NCBI RefSeq assembly: GCF_000247695.1
Contig: NW_004624848.1
Span: forward strand, 5,423,177-5,487,176
Reading direction: 5' to 3'
Length of the DNA stretch: 64,000 nucleotides
Source of the DNA: Heterocephalus glaber
Taxonomy: Eukaryota > Chordata > Mammalia > Rodentia > Bathyergidae
Below are positions 57,571 to 64,000 of this stretch, piece after piece. Every line of letters begins with the position of its first letter. Positions within the stretch are counted from its first letter, which is position 1. Below the pieces are notes generated by a model. It was given only the letters and a program-made list of their open reading frames with translations. It was not told the origin of the DNA and made no database searches. The position numbers were made by a program, and so were the translations under genes.

Positions 57571-59177
57571 TTCACATGATTATATTAACTATTGTAGTGC
57601 CTGTACTTTACACCATATAAATTTTAAAAAATTATATTTAAAAAGACTCTCTGGCATCTTTATGACTTGATTTAAACCTATATGCCAGCCTCAGAAGTGT
57701 TGGCATCACAGGATCTCATTGGTATCTACCACTTGGTAGAGAGTCATAACATCTCAAGTTTACTCCTCTGCTGCCACTCTTTGGAGTGCCTAGATTTGTT
57801 ATCTCTGGATAACTTCTGCTGTTGGGTGGAGGTTCAAGCATAGTCTTTATGTTCTGCCTCTGACTCAAAAATCCTGAGTCTCCATGTCTGTATGCTTCTC
57901 TGTTGCTGGGTGGAGGGTCAGGCGATGATAACTCCACGTCAACTCCAGCTGCCAAGTGAAGACACAAAAGATCTGCTGTGTGAGTGATCCTTCATCATCA
58001 AAACATCTCTCTATAGCCATATTTCTTCTGAAAATTATAGTATTTAAATAGACTTCCTCTTGGTAGAATTGAAATCTGAAAAGGAATATATTTATTTAGG
58101 TGGAGTTAGGAGTATTGCCATAGAAGCATTTTCAGTGATATTTGTTGAGATTTTTGCCCTAGAGTCACATGCTGTCTTTCATCTTCACTTGTAACATTTT
58201 CCCTTGAATTGTGTGCAGAGTTTTATTGTGCTGGATGCATCTTTTATTTCATTAAATTTCCCTTCTTTAATGCCTTTCATGTAGGCATCCATGGAAATTA
58301 GTAAAGAAAAGCTACAGAAAAATATATGCATCTGACATGCCCAAAGACTTCTGAAGGATAGAGAAAATTCCAAATTTAAAGAATATAATAATAGGATAAA
58401 TAGGCACAGAAAAATCTAACAAAATTTTTATCCACTGAATTCAATAAAAATACTGTTTGTGATGCATGTTGAATTGATCCAACTAAAATGTGATTGATTC
58501 TGACTAGTTTAAAAGCAAAAAGTTATGGATAAGCTCTATACTTTATAGTTTGAAATATATAAACTTTCCTTCCATTTTCAGATAAAAGAGGTAACTTCTA
58601 TTTACAACTGTGAAAGTACCATTTCCAGATTTCTTGTCTTTTAATGTAATTTTATTACATTAATTATTTGATAAGTAAAAAGTAGCATTAGTAAATAAAA
58701 ACATGTTTCTATAATCAGTTTTCTTATATCTGCTAAATTATTTCAACATTGTTACATATTACATGTAAAAAATGTATAACAAACATACAACTTGTCTAAA
58801 AAGTGCTTACCGTGGAGCCTAATCTAATCCTCGAGTGGCCTGTACCATCTGAGCTTTTCATCCCAATTGCTTTGTAATACAAATCTGTGGATTTCCAATT
58901 ACAGAGCGAAAGACATTCTGTCATTCTTGATATCACATGTACCAATGCATCAGCACAGCTGGCTCCATTCACCCCTACTGAATTTAACAATCTTTGCTTT
59001 TGCACTTAATAACATATCTGATTCAATTGTTCTGTGCATTTCAAAACAAAACAGCTTTTTCTGATAAACATTGAGAAAAGTTATGCATGCCTACACATCT
59101 TCATTGAAAGCCTAAATCTCAAGAGCTGATTATTACACCAAAAAGAAAGTCCTAATTGCTGTGATATTATAGTCGTT
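57571..59177. other. Unassigned stretch
   Basis: No gene. 57,690-57,970 contains two similar 'gttgggtggagg' / 'gctgggtggagg' units and an 83-codon minus-strand frame without recognisable features. The rest is AT-rich. Confidence 0.4.
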
Positions 59178-59250
59178 GTTTTTTTGGGGGGGGGTTGTGT
59201 TGGTACAAGAGATCAAACTCAGATCCTTTTGCTTGTGCAGCAGGCAACAG
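59178..59250 (-). mobile_element. Degenerate ID SINE, antisense
   Basis: T and G runs, then 'ttggtacaagagatcaaact' (reversed B box) and 'cttgtgcagcaggcaacag'. The head is lost where the MaLR LTR begins. Confidence 0.6.
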
Positions 59251-59254
59251 TCAT

Positions 59255-59631
59255 TGTTATTACTTGGCTCTAAAATGTTCCCCAAAGTTCTCATGTATAT
59301 TAATGGTGACTGGTTCATGGGAGTGCTGTATATATCAGGGAATCAAACCCTATTTTGAGTGCATGGCTAAATGTGCTGCTAGGAGATCGAGCCTGGACAA
59401 AAGAGACAGGACACTAGAGACATGACCTGGAAGGGTTTAATCTCACTCCCCACCTCCTCCCACCCCCTTCTGCTTCCTGGCTGCCATGGTTGAACACCTT
59501 TTACATCTGCCATCCCATTTCTGTATGAAGCTGGCCAAATGGACTGAAACTGTAAGTCAATGTCAACGTCTCCTTCTTTAAGTTGCCAGTGTTGGTTATT
59601 GGGTTGCTGTGGTGGGAAAGTGACTAAGACA
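59255..59631 (+). mobile_element. MaLR provirus, 5' LTR
   Basis: It starts 'tgttattacttggctctaaa' and ends 'gtgactaagaca'. Its internal blocks ('ttccccaaagttctcatg', 'ggctgccatggttgaacacc', 'ggttattgggttgctgtggt') match in order the 3' LTR at 61,047-61,421. The 377-bp length fits MaLR LTRs. Confidence 0.82.
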
Positions 59632-61046
59632 GATTTTGTATCAGAGAAGTGGAGTATCTGCTCTGATTGTCCCTGACCATGTGGTTTAGAAGCCTTTGAA
59701 ATTTGGTTGAGGGAGGCGTTTGTAAAGTTTGGAGAAGCAGGCTAGAGAAGCCCTAGAATGTTATGAGCATTGACTAGTTTGGGATAGTGGTCAGATCTCA
59801 GGAGATCAAAATGGTGATAGAAATGCAAACAGTAAAGTCCAGGCTCAGGATGCTTCAAATGGGAACAAGAAACTCAGTGACAGCTGGACAAAAGGCCATG
59901 CTCATGTCCTGATACATCACAGGAGACTGACATTAAGGGTGGTGGATTAATTAATCTGGTGGAGAAAATTTCAAACCAGTTCAATGTTCAAGCTGTGGTA
60001 ATGGTAAATCTAAGGGTTTAGCCAAATTTACAGTGAGAATCAAAAGAAAAAGCTAATGTAAAATGTCCCAGTTTTACCAAAACAATCACATGAAAAATTG
60101 GGCCCATGGAGAGTGTGATTGCAGAAAAGATTGCCATTAAAAAGAAGCCAAATACTTTGATTTGGAACAATAGAAAAGATGGCTTAAAGCCAACTCAGAT
60201 ATCATCAAGAACAACCCTTTACAGGCTGAAGGGTGCAAAACTGTAACACTTTTATTTGAGAAGAGGGCCCCTGGGCCCCCTTCTCTAGAAGGGATGCTTA
60301 TAGGATTGGCTCACTGGGTTCAGAAAGCCAGGCACTGAGTGGCCTCTGTAGCTATGATCCTATGGGGCCTGGATACTGCTTGAGCTGGTGGCAGACTTTA
60401 GTTTCATCAACATGGTGCTAGTTTTACAGGCATGCAGAATCCAAGAGTTGAGTGGTCAGAGAGGCTTTCACCCAAAGTTCAGAAGAGGCCCTGAGGGACT
60501 AGGCATTGTGCCCCTGAGAGAGTGTGAAAAACTGAGAGTAAAGTGCAAAGTGCAGTTGATGTCCAAGGAAGTTGAGGATCACAGAAACACAGATTGTCTT
60601 CAGAGGAAAGTCACAGATGGTGAACAAAGCAACCCAGTGAGAGGGTCTGAGGACTGCAACTAGCAATGCCTTAGAATTAGGGCTGGCCTACCCTTTGGAG
60701 TTCACATCTCACCACAACTTCTTCACATTTCATGTGTGTGCTAGACACTGAGTTACAGGATTTAATGTTTGCCCTGCTGAGTTTTTGTCTTGCTTTGGTT
60801 CCATTCCTTTCTAATCCCCTGTTTCTCTATTTTGGAAAGAAATGTTTATCCTGCGTGTTGTGTGCTGCAAGTATTTAACTTTCTTTTTGATGTTTACAGG
60901 GGCACAGAGCTAAGAGTTTGCCTTGAGTCACATAGGGGAATTTGGACTTAGACTCTTCAACAATGACAACTTTTAGAGGTGGAGAGCATGAACTTTGTTT
61001 CACATAGTGACATGGACATGAGTTTTTTGGGGACTCAGGGACAGAA
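59632..61046 (+). mobile_element. MaLR internal region
   Basis: About 1.4 kb between two matching LTRs, starting 'gattttgtatcagagaagtgg', the position where the tRNA primer binding site is expected in MaLR elements. MaLR internal regions are short and derive from degraded gag-like sequence of ERVL relatives. The longest open frame (60,388-60,663, 91 codons) is not recognisably gag. No pol or env is present, as is usual for MaLR, so the element depended on other elements' enzymes. Confidence 0.78.
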
Positions 61047-61421
61047 TATTATGCTTTGTATCTAGTATCCCCCCAAATTCTCATGTGTGGTGCAGGTGAT
61101 TATATCACAGGAATGCTATACTCAATAGCAGATTAACCCACTGTTGAGTTCATATCTGAACATGCTGATATGAGGTAGAGCCTGCTCATGAGAGGCAGGT
61201 CACTGGTGTGTGACCTGCCAGGTGTATTTCCTCCCCTAGGCCCCCTTCTCTCTCCCTGCTTTCTGGCTTCCATGGTTTGAGCAGCTATTTCATCTACCAT
61301 GTCATTTCTGCCTCAGACCTGGCCAACTTATGGGCTGAATCTTTGATCCAAAATAAACATTTCCTCCTATAAGTTATTTCTGTCAGGTATTCCATTTAAG
61401 TGACAGGAAGTGGCTAAGACA
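61047..61421 (+). mobile_element. MaLR provirus, 3' LTR
   Basis: 'tattatgctttgtatctagt' to 'gtggctaagaca', 375 bp, with an AATAAA signal in 'gatccaaaataaacatttcc'. It is clearly homologous to the 5' LTR but has diverged by many substitutions, so the insertion is old. The near-repeats 'gtcat' before the 5' LTR and 'gtcca' after this one may be the 5-bp target-site duplication. Confidence 0.8.
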
Positions 61422-62762
61422 GTCCATTAAAATAAACATTCTTTCTTCAACCTTCAAGTAACATATTCCAAGTCTTTTGAATTTGGATATATACTCCACT
61501 TTATCAGCCAAAGTTTACATTACTTTTTATCTTTTCTATCTACTAGATTATATTGTGTATAATACATTTAATACCATTTTTGAGCAAATATGAAATATTT
61601 ACTAAACTACTTTTGTTTGGGGTTTTAAACAATAGAATATCAATGTATCAATCATAACATCGTTCTAATTCTTTTATTTTAAATGCTTAGGAAACATTTA
61701 TGATAATTAAATTTTGGTCCCTCTTAAGAATACTAAAGCAGGTTTTTTGAAGAACAAATTAAGATAAATACCATGTAAGAAGATAAATTAACCAATTATA
61801 TATAAAACAATTTGTATCTTTGAATTAAATACCTAATCCACAAAATTCCCACAGCTTTTCCACAACACAAATTAGAAAATTCATAGGCAAGTTATATTTA
61901 CTTTAATCCTTGACCAAGAAACTGATTAATATCAATGGAAATGGAAGAGAATTTTGTTATTCATTATAAAGCAAACTATTTTGATGTTGTTTCCACAAAC
62001 CAAACTGAGAAGAATTCCATCATGATATGTTATTATAAGCAGTAATAAAGCAATAAAATAATATTATTTCAACATGTGGGGAAACAAACAGAAATTTAAC
62101 AAACCTAGAAATAGTTAAAATCAATACATGCAAGAACAAAACTATAGCAAGTTAAAGTGTTATAAATATTTTTTCAGATTTTCATTAATCACCACTGCCT
62201 CATAAAGCTACCTCCAACTTTTTGTCTTAATACGGCATAGATTATATAACTGATTCTGTATTCAGTAAACTGGATACAGTTTAGTCCAATGCCTACAATC
62301 AGGGCTACAATCAAGGTGCACACCAGGCTACAGCATTGCAGGGCCTGACCTAGGGAAACACAGCTGCACATTCAGCCATCAGCCTGCTAGCTCACCACAG
62401 ACCCCTGCTGCCACTGGAAGAACACTTCAGCTGGATCCAGAGAGAGAGAGAGGGAGAGAGAGAGTCTTTCTATAACTTAATTTCAAATCCATAATCATGG
62501 GCAGAGACACTGGTTCCAGGTCACACTCAAGGCATAAAGATCACACAAGGATACGGATGTGAGGAGACACAAATCATCAAATGACATTTCAGATGACAAA
62601 TACCGCATTGCATTTGCATATTTACAGATGGACAACTATTCTTTTTTATAGTGAAAGGCCTTTTCTTAAAAACTGTATATACTTAGCTATTTTATATATG
62701 AGGGTAACTCATATACCAAGATGCATATGTTTGAATTTCATATTTAAAAATTACATGGACAG
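61422..62762. other. Unassigned AT-rich stretch with a (GA)n run
   Basis: No gene recognised. A GA microsatellite of about 25 bp lies at 62,440-62,466. The minus-strand frame at 62,189-62,371 is 60 codons and unremarkable. Confidence 0.4.
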
Positions 62763-62840
62763 GCTTGAGAGTGCAGCTCAGTGGTAGATATGTGACTCAT
62801 AAACCATAGGTCCAACCTTCAGTACCACACGCAAGAAAAG
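62763..62840 (+). mobile_element. Old tRNA-derived (ID-like) SINE
   Basis: 'ggcttgagagtgcagctcag' (A box) and 'ccataggtccaaccttcagt' (mutated B box) followed by 'accacacgcaagaaaag'. It is more diverged than the other ID copies. Confidence 0.6.
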
Positions 62841-63079
62841 TTATGTCAACAGTGATCACCTAAGTAATGTTAGGTAAATTAAGTTTGTATGACGTCTGTT
62901 CATGTTCAGGACCCAGTCTCCTTTAGAAAGGTGTGTAACTGGTAAAGCAGTGCTGTTTGCTGTATATTTAACTAATCCACTTTCATAGTCGACCAGGGAA
63001 AGCTAGCACCATGCGTAGCCTCTGCACGTGACTTATCCTTAATAAAAGAATTCCACATACACACTTGAAAGTTCTCTGA

Positions 63080-63586
63080 GAACTCCTTCAACCCTTCTTC
63101 CCCTCCTTATTTACAAAAGAGTTTTTCCATTGTCTTTCTTTTCTCCTTTTCCCCTTTTCTCTTTCTTCCTTTCCCCCTGCCCCTTCCCTAGTACCACTTT
63201 CCATCTGAATTTTTTCTTCCTATTTCACATTATCTACCATACATTGTGCTTCTTTTGTACACTTTCAGTTTCTCACACCAAAACCACAATGAGATATTTA
63301 CATATGGGTGTATAATTTATTTCACTTAACAGTATAGCTTCCAGGTGAATCCATTTAGCTATAGATGTCTCAAGTTTATCTTTCTTTATGGCTAAGTAGT
63401 ACTACATTGTATTATAAAATACATCTTCTTTATTGATTCATCAGTTGATGATTATTTGGGTGGTTTCCAAGGTTTGGCTTTAAACAAACTGCACTTCTAT
63501 GAACATGAGTGTGCATATATCACTGTGTATGGTGCTTTTAATTCTTTCTAGAAGATACTGAGAAGGGGAATAAGTCCTAGGTTTCC
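63080..63586 (-). mobile_element. L1 3' end, antisense
   Basis: The reverse complement of a purine-rich 3' UTR (63,085-63,190) is followed by the post-ORF2 block ('ttcagtttctcacaccaaaa', 'tttcacttaacagtatagct') and the ORF2 C-terminus ('tgaacatgagtgtgcatata', 'gatactgagaaggggaataa'). It stops abruptly at 63,586 where the composite element was inserted. Confidence 0.8.
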
Positions 63587-64000
63587 CCCCCCCATTAAGT
63601 TCATTGGTACATTTTAGGTATAAAATACAGTTACATTCATCATTGGCATCTTGTACCATTACATGAGTCTCTTGGTTCTTTTTTTTCCCCCATTCCCATG
63701 CCCTTCCTTCACCCCCTCCACCCTTCTCTATTTGCAAAGACCTTGTTTCCATTTTTTTCTTTTCTCATATTTTTTCTTTTCCCTTCTTTCCTTTCCCCTA
63801 TCCCTCCCAATTCCACTGCTCCTTTAGAACTTTTCTTCCTATTATACAATATGAATTAAACATTTTTAAAATTATAATATCAAGATCTAGGAGACATGAC
63901 CACAGAATTTACAGATTTTAAAAGGATATAGAAAGCATATTACAAAAATCTTTTTTGAAATAAATTTGACAACTTCTAAGAAGTACCTTGGAAGACAAAT
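63587..64000 (-). mobile_element. Composite L1-derived element, second copy (runs off the window)
   Basis: Reverse-complemented, this reads antisense-ORF2-like sequence ('acttcttagaagttgtcaaa', 'tctcctagatcttgatatta') directly joined to the purine-rich 3' UTR. It matches 7,568-7,993 across the junction with scattered substitutions. It is inserted into the antisense L1 at 63,586. Its 5' end, where ORF1 would be expected, lies beyond the window. Confidence 0.8.

Noticed and set aside
1..64000. Prokaryotic-type systems (operons, CRISPR arrays, phage, defence islands)
   Set aside because: The sequence is vertebrate in character: SINEs, L1, MaLR LTRs, CpG depletion and no dense coding. No regularly spaced repeat array is seen.

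Overview
This window is mammalian nuclear DNA, most likely from a rodent. The evidence is a mix of tRNA-Ala-derived ID SINEs (RNA polymerase III A and B boxes, poly-A tails, target-site duplications), 7SL-derived B1 SINEs with the rodent internal duplication, and several copies of an L1 family with a purine-rich 3' UTR. ID plus B1 with little other SINE content would fit a squirrel- or beaver-like lineage better than mouse or rat, but that is inference. I find no host protein-coding exon, tRNA, rRNA, operon or CRISPR that I can defend. The window reads as intergenic or deep-intronic sequence filled with transposon relics.

Layout. 1-5.2 kb: sparse relics, one good ID, an old L1 tail, and a GC-richer stretch with an unrecognised ORF. 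5.2-8.05 kb: an antisense MaLR LTR split by a 2.45-kb composite L1-derived insertion. 8.17-10.5 kb: two 5'-inverted (twin-primed) L1 insertions and a B1. 8,686-20,931: a ~6.07-kb block present twice, identical as far as I read it and separated by exactly 100 N, which looks like an unmerged contig overlap. If so, the true sequence is about 6.17 kb shorter. 21-31 kb: ID elements, a hAT-like and a Tigger-like DNA transposon, a ~105-bp inverted repeat, two MaLR solo LTRs and a 686-N gap. 31.3-34.1 kb: old L1 or HAL1 pieces. 34.5-36.4 kb: a low-repeat patch and a CpG island, the best candidate host regulatory sequence. 39.1-40.45 kb: a possible decayed retroviral env fragment and nested MaLR LTRs. 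41.6-46.45 kb: a long antisense L1, followed by a second CpG-rich patch at 47.17-47.51 kb. 48-58 kb: B1s, MIR, and several old L1 fragments. 59.25-61.42 kb: a nearly complete MaLR provirus (LTR-internal-LTR). 63.1-64 kb: an antisense L1 interrupted by a second copy of the composite element.

The most interesting item is the composite element. It carries sense L1 ORF1 C-terminal sequence, then ~1.7 kb of antisense L1 ORF2-like sequence, then the purine-rich sense L1 3' UTR. It is bounded by a perfect 16-bp target-site duplication inside an LTR. A second copy with the same antisense-ORF2/3'-UTR junction lies at the window's right edge, so the chimera seems to be a mobilised family and not a one-off rearrangement.
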